A DNA stretch of 16,512 bases from Candidatus Bathyarchaeota archaeon (GTDB lineage Archaea; Thermoproteota; Bathyarchaeia; Bathyarchaeales; DTEX01), in the NCBI GenBank assembly GCA_026414245.1, contig JAOAJJ010000008.1, forward strand, positions 1 through 16,512, in the 5' to 3' direction. This document shows, piece by piece, positions 1 through 7,015 of the stretch (position 1 is the stretch's first letter; each line of letters begins with the position of its first letter). The notes beneath the pieces are model-generated. The model was given only the letters and a program-made list of their open reading frames with translations, was not told the DNA's origin and ran no database searches. The translations under genes were made by a program, and so were the position numbers.

Positions 1-139
1 CTCTAAAGGCGTTTATTGCTAGGAGCGCTGTTCCATCATGAGCCATAGCTGCATCGATGTTTGCTATCACTATGTCGCCGGCGTAAACATCTTTCTTAGA
101 CGCGAAGCTAAATATTTTTTCTGAGAGAGTTTTCCCCAT
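1..139 (-). CDS. leuC: 3-isopropylmalate dehydratase / homoaconitase large subunit, N-terminal fragment
   Basis: The minus strand from the left edge to an ATG at 139 encodes an N-terminus beginning MGKTLSEKIF and continuing with KKDVYAGDIV, NIDAAMAHDG and TALLAINAF. This is the typical start of archaeal aconitase-superfamily isomerases of the LeuC/HacA type, which carry a 4Fe-4S cluster and interconvert isopropylmalate or homocitrate-type isomers in leucine or lysine/2-oxoacid pathways. About 46 residues are visible; the gene continues off the window, so the cysteine cluster ligands cannot be checked. LeuC and homoaconitase cannot be told apart from this segment. A GGTTGATGGT stretch lies directly before the ATG as a possible ribosome site. 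It is divergent from the RraA-family gene. Confidence 0.8.
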   Translation of the reverse strand, partial: MGKTLSEKIFSFASKKDVYAGDIVIANIDAAMAHDGTALLAINAFR

Positions 140-198
140 ACCATCAACCTATAAGGGATTAGAATTAGAAAAGTAGGTAATAAGATTATTGCCCCTTG

Positions 199-216
199 AT
201 CAACTAGTTTGTTGAT
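199..216. repeat. Short inverted repeat between divergent genes (operator candidate)
   Basis: ATCAAC (199-204) and GTTGAT (211-216) are perfect reverse complements separated by six bases. They lie in the 174-bp space between the divergent leuC-like and RraA-family genes. The overlapping TTGATCAA is itself palindromic. It may bind a dimeric regulator, but six-base arms occur by chance in AT-rich spacers. Confidence 0.3.
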
Positions 217-251
217 GCTTTTGTATCCAATACCTTATGTTAGTGAAAACG

Positions 252-260
252 CTTAAAAAC
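252..260 (+). promoter_or_regulatory. TATA-like box for the RraA-family gene
   Basis: CTTAAAAAC lies about 55 bases before the ATG at 314, with purines just upstream as expected for a BRE element. Transcription would begin near 280. A strong GGAGGT Shine-Dalgarno site at 303-308 then sits five bases before the ATG, so a short leader is expected. Confidence 0.45.
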
Positions 261-313
261 CATTTCTCTCACCCTATAGATGCCTAAAAGTCTAGTTAAT
301 ATGGAGGTTTAAG

Positions 314-1009
314 ATGGTTGAGGAAGATTTTAATCTAAATGAGGTTTTAAGATTGCTGAGCAGGGCGTCGGTTGCAACGGCCTACAGCCTTTTAGGGGAG
401 TCAAGAAGCAAATATCTGCTTTCCGGAGTGAAACCCCTGCTACCTAACATGAAGACCGTAGGACCTGCCCTAACCATAAAATACATAGAATGCGAGGAGG
501 CGAGTAGAGAGGGATTTAAAGGAAATGCTGTTCATGAAGCATACGACTTAATTAGGGGCGGAGAAGTTATAGTTGCAGCATCACTCGGCAGAAGCGATGT
601 AGGGGTATTTGGCGATTGTATAACATTCGGCTTTAAGGTTAAGGGTGCCGCAGGTATAGTTACCGATGGTGGAGTCAGAGACAGCCCTTATATAATGAAA
701 CTTAATTTCCCCGTATTCGCGAAGAATGCGACGCCTGAGCACATAGGGGGCATACTCGTGCCGTATAAAGTTAATGTGGCTGTTACATGCGCCGGAGTCT
801 ATATAAGGCCGGGAGATATAATAATGGGTGACGCGGATGGTGTTATAGCCATACCGAGGGAGAAGGCTGAAGAAATAGCCGTGAAGGCTTATGAGATAGA
901 GTTAAAAGAGGATGCCATTAGAAAGATGATAGCCTCAGGGATACCTTTAAGAGACGCTTACCCGCCTAGACCAGATCTCTTGGAAAAGTTCCTTGAAAAA
1001 GAAAGCTGA
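314..1009 (+). CDS. RraA-family protein (metal-dependent pyruvate-aldolase-like)
   Basis: The 231-residue protein belongs to the RraA / 4-hydroxy-4-methyl-2-oxoglutarate aldolase fold. The core motif TDGGVRD gives Asp118, Arg122 and Asp123, the position of the metal-binding and pyruvate-binding residues of the class II aldolases. The downstream RPGDIIMGDADGVIAIP segment (about 165-181) is the family signature. Relatives include aldolases and oxaloacetate decarboxylases, bacterial RNase E regulators and proteins mislabelled as demethylmenaquinone methyltransferase. With no menaquinone genes here, an aldolase or decarboxylase acting on a 2-oxo acid is the better guess. The start is well supported by GGAGGT five bases upstream. 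It converges on the mannonate dehydratase gene with a 25-bp gap; a joint role in sugar-acid breakdown is inference only. Confidence 0.85.
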   Translation: MVEEDFNLNEVLRLLSRASVATAYSLLGESRSKYLLSGVKPLLPNMKTVGPALTIKYIECEEASREGFKGNAVHEAYDLIRGGEVIVAASLGRSDVGVFGDCITFGFKVKGAAGIVTDGGVRDSPYIMKLNFPVFAKNATPEHIGGILVPYKVNVAVTCAGVYIRPGDIIMGDADGVIAIPREKAEEIAVKAYEIELKEDAIRKMIASGIPLRDAYPPRPDLLEKFLEKES

Positions 1010-1034
1010 GAAAACTCTTCTCTTCCCGAGAATA

Positions 1035-2080
1035 CTACTTTTTCTCCAACACCTTCTCTTTAAAGAAGGCTTTTTCAATAGCCTCAGCAAGCCCCTTCAT
1101 GTATCCGAGGGCGAGAACTTTTCCTATCATATAGTATCCAGGGCTCCCTCCGAAAAATTCAAATAGTAGGTCGGCTATGGTCTTCGGAGCATGATCTGGC
1201 CTCATAGGCCCCTCAAATCCAACTTCATAATAGGCTTTCATAGCTTCAAACATATCGACTCTACCAGACGGGTCATCATGAAAGATTTCTTGAAAACCAC
1301 CGGGCTCATGCACTGAACCTACAACGTTTCTGAAGTGGGCAAAGAATATTTTCTTTCTTCTGCCGAAATATCTTATGGCTGCTGGAACATCAACCCCCAT
1401 CTCCGCAAAACATCCCTGACAAAAGCATATGCCAACGTTATCGCTGGGGACGATGCTAAGCAGCTTGTCGAAGGCTTCTACGCTTCTGAGTATTCGCGGA
1501 AAACCCTGGATTGGAGATATTGGCGGGTCATCTGGATGAAACGTTATTACGACGCCGTTTTCTTCAGCCGTTGGAACAACGTTTTTAAGGAAATATTCGA
1601 GGTTTTTCCAGATCTCCTCCTCTTTATATGCGCCAAACCTAACGGTTGGCGGTATATCCTTCACCAGGTTGTAGTCAAAGGCTGTTGAAGTTGCCCCGCC
1701 CCTAGTCGGCTTGTCGATCTCCGTCCTCCAAATCATGTTTGGAACCGGAGGCATATGCTGTGGCTTTATAACTTTTATACCCGCCTTACCCAGGTTTTCT
1801 AATGATTTACAGAAGTTTTCAAGCTGCTCCTTTTTCCCCTGCAAATCATATATTATCTTCTCTATTGGAGGGGCGTCTTCAAGCACCTCCAGCTTTAAAC
1901 CATAGCTTTCAACATGCCTCTTAATTTGAATAATGTCTCCGTACTCCCAGATCTCTGAATCTCTCGGTGTTGGGGGCCCATGTCCTATAACATCCGTGCA
2001 TCCCAGCTGTTTCATGAGAATCAGTTTTTTGTATCATAGATGTCGCCGAACGGAAGAATTACAGCTAACCGCATTCTCAT
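1035..2080 (-). CDS. uxuA: D-mannonate dehydratase, reading frame broken at codon 19 (candidate -1 frameshift)
   Basis: The enzyme dehydrates D-mannonate to 2-keto-3-deoxygluconate in hexuronate catabolism. The main frame (from ATG 2015, 326 residues) shows the family's metal ligands: His in TFHPDDPP (His160), Cys in CFCQGC (199/202), His in FAHFRN (His227) and Asp in RPDHAP (Asp274). It lacks the first beta strand of the TIM barrel. That strand is encoded upstream in another frame from ATG 2080 (MRMRLAVILPFGDIYDTKN, then TGA), behind a good AGGTGATG ribosome site. Joining the two at the A6 run (2025-2030) gives a continuous 348-residue protein through LILMKQLGCTDVIG. One added A, or a -1 ribosomal shift, restores it. 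Alternatives are sequencing error in a homopolymer or a recent mutation. It lies 64 bp downstream of rpl2. Confidence 0.88.
2024..2030 (-). promoter_or_regulatory. A_AAA_AAC slippery heptamer followed by TGA in the mannonate dehydratase gene
   Basis: Reading from ATG 2080 the zero-frame codons are ACA AAA AAC TGA, so the heptamer A_AAA_AAC sits in exactly the X_XXY_YYZ phase needed for tandem tRNA slippage. A -1 shift leads into CTG ATT CTC ATG, the frame of the rest of the enzyme. The immediate stop codon would favour pausing. I see no convincing downstream hairpin. The same A run could also allow transcriptional slippage. Confidence 0.5.
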
Positions 2081-2144
2081 TATGCCATCACCTAGGTTTC
2101 ATATATCTTCACGAGCATCAACTTCATTTAGAAGCTAAAGAGAG

Positions 2145-2885
2145 CTACTCTTTCTTTCTTCTACCAGCTCTTTTGGCAGCTATCAGCCCAACTTTTCTTC
2201 CAGGTGGCGCATTACGGGAAACCATCGTGGGTTTTCTGGCTCCTCTTCTGCCGCTTCCGAAGGGATGTAGGGCTGCTATCATCGCCCTGCCACGCACCCT
2301 TGGATACTTATGTCCCTTCGCCCTCATCAAATGGAATTTCTTGCCAGCCTTCACAAAGGGCTTCTCTATTCGGCCAGAAGCTGCCACAACACCAATCGTC
2401 GCTAAACATAAGTCGTTAATATAACGTGTTTTACCTGATGGAAGTGATACGAGTGTCCCTTCAGGTGTATGTGATATTATTGTGGCGTATGCTCCGGATG
2501 AACGCGCAAGTTTTCCCCCATCGCTGGGTAGTGCTTCTATGTTGCATATTGTTGTACCTTCGGGAATTGCTCCGACTGGGAGAATGTTGCCAACGTTTAT
2601 AGATGCCTTTCCACCAACCTCTATTATCTGTCCCTCATGAACTCCTTCAGGAGCCACAGTGTAACATCTTTCTCCGGTCTCAAGCTCTATATGGGCTAAT
2701 GGAGCCCCTCTACCGGGATCATGAATCAACTCTATTACTTGCCCCTTTAAAACAGCGTCCATTATATTAATGTTTGATAGGTTAGGATATCTCGCCGGGG
2801 CAACGCGTTTATGCGTTGAGGCTTTAAATGTAGGCGAGCCCCTTCCTCTTCTTTGAACCAATATTCTCTTTCCCAATCTCCCCAC
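2145..2885 (-). CDS. rpl2: 50S ribosomal protein L2 (uL2), archaeal type
   Basis: uL2 helps join the subunits and supports the peptidyl-transferase centre. The 246-residue sequence fits archaeal L2: QRRGRGSPTFKA near the N-terminus, TVAPEGVHEGQ, IPEGTTICNIE, SDGGKLARSSG, and the C-terminal VSRNAPPGRKVG. The universally conserved loop normally reading AMN-VDHP-GGG reads AMIAALHPFGSG here. The key histidine is kept (His207), but Asn, Asp and one Gly are replaced and the following stretch is two residues shorter than in haloarchaeal L2. The GTG at 2885 is the longest start. The TTG at 2876 gives the usual MGKR beginning and is better spaced from the GGTG ribosome site, so it may be the true start. 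L23 ends three bases upstream. Confidence 0.97.
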   Translation of the reverse strand: MGRLGKRILVQRRGRGSPTFKASTHKRVAPARYPNLSNINIMDAVLKGQVIELIHDPGRGAPLAHIELETGERCYTVAPEGVHEGQIIEVGGKASINVGNILPVGAIPEGTTICNIEALPSDGGKLARSSGAYATIISHTPEGTLVSLPSGKTRYINDLCLATIGVVAASGRIEKPFVKAGKKFHLMRAKGHKYPRVRGRAMIAALHPFGSGRRGARKPTMVSRNAPPGRKVGLIAAKRAGRRKKE

Positions 2886-2888
2886 CTA

Positions 2889-3149
2889 TCAGAATATACC
2901 TAGCTTAACTGCCAAATCCGTTGCACTATACTCTTCAGCAAGCTTCACATAAGCTTTTTTGGTCCCCTCTCTAGTTATCAACGTATTAATACCGCTGACC
3001 TTAACCTGATATAGCTCTTCAACAGCCCTCTTTATGTCACCCTTAGTTGCCGCTCGATTAACGATGAAAACTATCTTGTTCTCCTTCTCAATCATACGGC
3101 TTGTAACCTCGGTTACAAGCGGATGTATAATAACCTCGTGCGGATCCAA
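2889..3149 (-). CDS. rpl23: 50S ribosomal protein L23 (uL23)
   Basis: This 86-residue protein matches archaeal uL23, which binds 23S rRNA near the exit tunnel and docks SRP. The sequence shows the family's IIHPLVTEVT opening, the NKIVFIVNRAATKGDIKRAVEE core and a YVKLAEEYSATDLAVKLGIF end. It starts with TTG at 3149, two bases after the L4 stop, with GGAGGTGG at the end of the L4 gene as ribosome site, so translation is probably coupled. It lies between L4 and L2, as in most archaea. Confidence 0.97.
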   Translation of the reverse strand: MDPHEVIIHPLVTEVTSRMIEKENKIVFIVNRAATKGDIKRAVEELYQVKVSGINTLITREGTKKAYVKLAEEYSATDLAVKLGIF

Positions 3150-3151
3150 CC

Positions 3152-3946
3152 TTAATCCACCTCCTCAACCAAAATCGCCTTTTTAAGCTCCTCAATACTA
3201 GATCTAGTCCAAACAGTTAATCTTCCCGGGTGAGCCCCAGGAGCTAACAGCTCCGGGTTCAGATCCCTCACTCTAGCAACATCTACCCCCGGAATGTTTC
3301 TGGCAGCCCTAAATATGCCATCATCCTTAGATACAACTATTAACGGTCCAACTGCCACTTTCTTCTTCCTACCGCGCATCTTACCTTTACCACTTCGAAC
3401 TTTTACGCTCTCTATAACCCTTTCAATATCTGACCAAACCCCGAGATTTATCAGAGCCCTTCTCAAATCCTTCGCTCTCTTTATGCTTTCAAAGTCGTCC
3501 ACAACGACTAAAGGTATCTCCGGTATGTTGTCAACAGCATGTCCCCTAGCCTTAACCATATCTCTCTGCGCTGACGCCGCTATAGCTGAGAATAACGCCA
3601 ACTTCTTCTCCTTTTTAGGAATCTTCTTATAGATTCTCTTCTCAACTACTGGCGGATGGGCCAGCCGTCCTCCAACAACCCCGGGAGCGAAAGCTGCTCT
3701 ACCGGTATCTAGGCGTGGAACCCTCGAGAGCCCGTGGCCAACTCCCCAAGACTCAGCTGTGGTCCTTTTTCCAGCATAAGGGTCTCTGCCCTTAGGCTGG
3801 AGCCTTCGGGATTGAATGGCTATTACAGCGCGTTTTATAACGTCGGGTCTAAAAGGGGTTCTAAAAACATCCGGTAGGCGAATTCTACCAGCCTCTTTTC
3901 CCTCTAAGTCAAAAACCCGGACAAAAAGCTTCATCATATCACGCAT
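3152..3946 (-). CDS. rpl4: 50S ribosomal protein L4 (uL4), archaeal/eukaryotic type
   Basis: uL4 lines part of the peptide exit tunnel. The 264 residues include RPDVIKRAVIAIQS, QPKGRDPYAGKRTTAESWGVGHG, the loop containing GRAAFAPGVVGGR, and a basic KMRGRKKKVAVGPLIVV segment, all typical of archaeal L4. The ORF begins at ATG 3946, but ATG codons at 3937 and 3934 follow. GTGAT at 3943-3939 is well placed for the ATG at 3934, which would give the usual MKLFVRVFD opening. The gene begins within a few bases of the L3 stop and runs straight into L23. Confidence 0.97.
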   Translation of the reverse strand: MRDMMKLFVRVFDLEGKEAGRIRLPDVFRTPFRPDVIKRAVIAIQSRRLQPKGRDPYAGKRTTAESWGVGHGLSRVPRLDTGRAAFAPGVVGGRLAHPPVVEKRIYKKIPKKEKKLALFSAIAASAQRDMVKARGHAVDNIPEIPLVVVDDFESIKRAKDLRRALINLGVWSDIERVIESVKVRSGKGKMRGRKKKVAVGPLIVVSKDDGIFRAARNIPGVDVARVRDLNPELLAPGAHPGRLTVWTRSSIEELKKAILVEEVD

Positions 3947-3952
3947 CCCGCC

Positions 3953-4960
3953 TTAAACTCCCTGCTGGGGTTCAAGTGATATGAAGAGAATTTGTGGTGG
4001 AGATCCGCTTATCTTTCCTGGCGGGCGAGCAGGATATCTAAGCCTTATTAGCCTTTTGGCTGGACCTGGAACGCTTCCGCTTAACACTATATATGAGCCT
4101 CTGACCAGCCCATAATGCAGGAAGCCGCCTTTAGGCGTTATCTCCCTTCCATCTTTACCAATCTTTATTATACGCTTATTATATTCGGTTCTCTGATGAA
4201 AACCCATCTGCCCAGCTCTTGGAACAGTATATATGACTCTTTTCATACCCCACGGGCCTAATGTTCCAACACCTCGTTCCGTCTTTCGGGTTTTATGCTG
4301 GAGTGTTCTTACACCCCATCTTTTAACTGGTCCTTGAAAGCCTTTACCCTTAGTTATCGCTATGACATCCACAAACTGTCCTTCCTTAAAAACCTCTTCT
4401 ACAGATATTGTCTTACCTAAGATCTTCTTCACGTAGTCAACTTGTTCTTTTATTGTCCCCCCACCCACTTTTATCTCCATTAAATCCGGCTTCTTTTTCG
4501 GAATACCCGCCAATTTTGGTTGCGTGGCAACTAAGACTCTAAATTCTACTATTTTATCAAGATATCTTTCTATTTTCTCTAGGTTTTCTTTCACATCGTT
4601 CTTTGGAGGAGTTATCACTCTGCCTAAATCTTTAGGCAGTGGGGCAGCCCAAGCCTCGGTTAACGTCTTAAGACCATTTTCATCCTCCACGTAAGCGCGT
4701 ATTGCAGCTACATACATTGGAGGCGCATCAATAACGGTGACCGGCTGGATAACTTCTTTACCGAAGTTCGGTGACCCGGGCTCATCATCAATAATCACCG
4801 CGTAAGTCATACCGGCCTTATAACCAGCAAACCCCAATAAAACAGGCCCCTCTTCAACTTCAGGCCAGTATCTTATTCTCCCAACTATACGGGATGCTCT
4901 AGCTCTAGGTAAATAGGCTAATGATCCCCTTCTTGGAGCGTTAATCTTCCTGTGACCCAC
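3953..4960 (-). CDS. rpl3: 50S ribosomal protein L3 (uL3), first gene of the ribosomal operon
   Basis: uL3 folds 23S rRNA near the peptidyl-transferase centre and its long loop reaches towards it. The 335-residue protein has the archaeal opening GHRKINAPRRGSLAYLPR, the FAGYKAGMTY segment, the TKGKGFQGPVKRWGV motif and VPRAGQMGFHQRTEYNKRI. The start is GTG at 4960, with GGGAG ten bases upstream; the ATG at 4976 is out of frame. The gene is divergent from the PHP gene, and a TATA-like element lies about 60 bases upstream. It heads L3-L4-L23-L2, all within a few bases of each other and almost certainly co-transcribed. Confidence 0.97.
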   Translation of the reverse strand: MGHRKINAPRRGSLAYLPRARASRIVGRIRYWPEVEEGPVLLGFAGYKAGMTYAVIIDDEPGSPNFGKEVIQPVTVIDAPPMYVAAIRAYVEDENGLKTLTEAWAAPLPKDLGRVITPPKNDVKENLEKIERYLDKIVEFRVLVATQPKLAGIPKKKPDLMEIKVGGGTIKEQVDYVKKILGKTISVEEVFKEGQFVDVIAITKGKGFQGPVKRWGVRTLQHKTRKTERGVGTLGPWGMKRVIYTVPRAGQMGFHQRTEYNKRIIKIGKDGREITPKGGFLHYGLVRGSYIVLSGSVPGPAKRLIRLRYPARPPGKISGSPPQILFISLEPQQGV

Positions 4961-5017
4961 GGATCTATTCTCCCATATGTCTTCTTTAAATTTAATCTTC
5001 CAAATAAGAGAAATAAG

Positions 5018-5026
5018 TTATAAATC
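5018..5026. promoter_or_regulatory. TATA element shared by divergent rpl3 and PHP genes (candidate)
   Basis: The sequence GTTATAAAT reads as TTATAAAT on the plus strand and ATTTATAA on the minus strand. It could place start sites near 5048 for the PHP gene and near 4996 for rpl3, leaving short leaders that keep both Shine-Dalgarno sites (GGAGGAG at 5058-5064, and GGGAG before GTG 4960). A palindromic TTAAATTTAA at 4987-4996 is a second candidate for rpl3, but it would give an almost leaderless transcript. Confidence 0.4.
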
Positions 5027-5075
5027 TTTCTCCACCATCAGACTTAGAATACGATTTGGAGGAGTTGCGGGAAAA

Positions 5076-6100
5076 ATGGTTCGGTTCTCGATGTATGAGG
5101 GGTTATGGCTTAAGGGGTCGATACATTGCCACAGCAACCTTTCAGACGGCTTACTCAGTCCAGATAATGTTGCTAATTCTATGAGGAAAGAGGATATACA
5201 TTTCTTTCTATAACAGACCATGAAAAATTATCCGGCGTAAAGTCTTTTAAAGGCGTTTATAGCTTCGGAGTTGAAGTTTCTAGAGGAAATAGCAGGCTTG
5301 GTGAACCATACCACATAGTGATTTTAGGAGTAGATGACCCGGCGATATTAAATATGGGTAACCCCCAAGACCTAATAGACTACACTAATGAATCTGGCGG
5401 ATTGGCGTTTATAGCGCATCCATACTGGTCTAATCTAGTATATGAAGATTTAATCCAGCTAAGCGGCTATATCGGTATAGAAATCTATAATACTGGATGC
5501 GATGTTGAAGTAGCCAAGGGATATAGCTTAACATATTGGGATAATCTCCTTTCATCTAATAGGAGGGTTGGGGGTTTAGCGGTGGATGACTCGCATAGAT
5601 ATATTAGGGCGCCCATAGACGCCGACGGCGGATACATATGGATTAACGTGAACGACATGTGTTTAGAAGAGGCGCTGAAATCCATAAGGACAGGTAGATT
5701 CTATTCAAGCATGGCTCCAAGAATAACCTACTTTCACTATGAGCAAAAATTCCTCCAGATGAATTCAACACCAATCGTTAGGCTTAATCTAGTAGCGCCT
5801 AACGGGAAAGGCTTCTCTATGTCGCTCGCCACAATAATGGAAATACTGAACAGCTGGAGGGACTCGAAGAGGAGAAGAATTTATGAAGATATAGTTGCGA
5901 GTGTCGATCATGTAAATGTAAGCTCAAGGCAGATAATTTATATGGAAACTACAAAAAACGAGGTGTTTACAATTGAATATAATCATGAAGGAATCAGTAG
6001 GATTGAAGTTAAAAGGGATTTTAATTATCCTTATTTTAGGGTGGAAATAGTTGATGGAGAGGGTAGATGCGCATGGACTAACCCCGTTAATAATCCTTAA
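5076..6100 (+). CDS. PHP-domain protein, frame broken near residue 44
   Basis: PHP domains are metal-dependent phosphoesterase-type hydrolases; the substrate here is unknown. The first frame (ATG 5076) encodes SIHCHSNLSDG (His17, His19, Asp24) and ends at TAA 5211-5213. The next metal motif, SITDHEKL, begins in the -1 frame at 5207 and the frame then stays open to 6100. It includes GVEVSR, FIAHPYW, IEIYN and AVDDSH, the remaining PHP metal positions. One extra T in the TTT at 5205-5207 restores a continuous protein of about 341 residues. The C-terminal YFRVEIVDGEGRCAWTNP motif matches the beta-rich tail seen in this type of PHP protein. Unlike the mannonate dehydratase site, the break is not at a canonical slippery heptamer, so sequence error or a mutated gene is likelier. 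TATA-like and GGAGGAG signals precede it. Confidence 0.85.
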
Positions 6101-6148
6101 TAGGAACTAATTTTATTAAAACAAGTTTGGTTTAGAATGGTGATATCA

Positions 6149-7015
6149 TTGAGTATACCTGCAGAGCTATTGAAGGAGAAGATCAGCGTCTTTCTTAAAG
6201 AGGATATAGGTTTAGGCGATATAACTACCGAGCTCGTGGTGCCGCTGGAAACTAAGGTGCGAGCGCAGATAGTTGTCAAGGAGGCGGCAGTTATAGCTGG
6301 GCTACAAGAGCTGAAAACTATTTTCGATATAGCTGGGATAAAAGCCAAGTTTCTGGTGAATGAAGGAGACGAAGTTTCACCAAATACAGTTATCGCCATA
6401 GTTGAGGGGGATGGAAGAGCACTACTCTCCGTTGAAAGAACGGCATTAAATATTTTTTCTCGAATGAGTGGAATAGCCACGGAGACGAGAAAACTAGTTA
6501 AAAAGATAAGAGATGCTGGACTCAATGTCCGTGTGGCTGCAACGAGAAAAACTGCTCCCGGACTCCGATATTTTGATAAACGGGCCGTTGTGATCGGTGG
6601 CGGAGACCCGCATAGACTTAAACTTGATGACCAAATCCTGATTAAAGATAACCATATAGTTATCGCTGGCAGCCTAGAGGAGGCGCTAAACAGAGCGCGC
6701 TCAATGGGAAGTTTCTCTAAGAAGATTGAGGTTGAAGTTAAGGATAGAGAGCAAGCTGTGCTAGCGGCTAAACTTGGGGCTGAAATAATAATGTTGGATA
6801 ACATGTCTGTTGAGGAAGCCCGCAGGGTTATTGAATCTCTAAGGGAAAATGGTCTCCGCAGTAAGGTTCTAATTGAAATATCAGGCGGAATAAATGGGGA
6901 AAATATATTAGAATACGCTAAACTCGGTCCAGACATTATCTCAGTTGGAATGATCACGCATTCAGTAAAATCCATTGACGCCAGTTTAGATGTGATTGAA
7001 GTCATTAAAGAGTGA
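6149..7015 (+). CDS. nadC: Nicotinate-nucleotide pyrophosphorylase (carboxylating)
   Basis: NadC converts quinolinate and PRPP to nicotinate mononucleotide, CO2 and pyrophosphate in NAD synthesis. Numbered from ATG 6137, the motifs are GLGDITT (25-31), the PRPP/quinolinate-binding TRKTAPGLR (136-144), GGGDPHRLKLDD (154-165), LIKDNH (168-173), IEVEV, MLDN (219-222) and ISGGI (248-252), all complete. Two starts are possible: ATG 6137 (292 residues), and TTG 6149, which has GGTGAT four bases upstream (6139-6144) and is preferred here. A T/A-rich TATTAAAA element near 6113-6120 may be the promoter. No nadA or nadB is nearby. The 3' end overlaps trm1 on the other strand by 11 bases. Confidence 0.96.
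   Translation: MSIPAELLKEKISVFLKEDIGLGDITTELVVPLETKVRAQIVVKEAAVIAGLQELKTIFDIAGIKAKFLVNEGDEVSPNTVIAIVEGDGRALLSVERTALNIFSRMSGIATETRKLVKKIRDAGLNVRVAATRKTAPGLRYFDKRAVVIGGGDPHRLKLDDQILIKDNHIVIAGSLEEALNRARSMGSFSKKIEVEVKDREQAVLAAKLGAEIIMLDNMSVEEARRVIESLRENGLRSKVLIEISGGINGENILEYAKLGPDIISVGMITHSVKSIDASLDVIEVIKE

Noticed and set aside
1335..2424. Plus-strand open frames opposite mannonate dehydratase and L2
   Set aside because: They lie opposite conserved enzyme and ribosomal genes, show no family motifs and have low-complexity or Cys/Ser-rich text.
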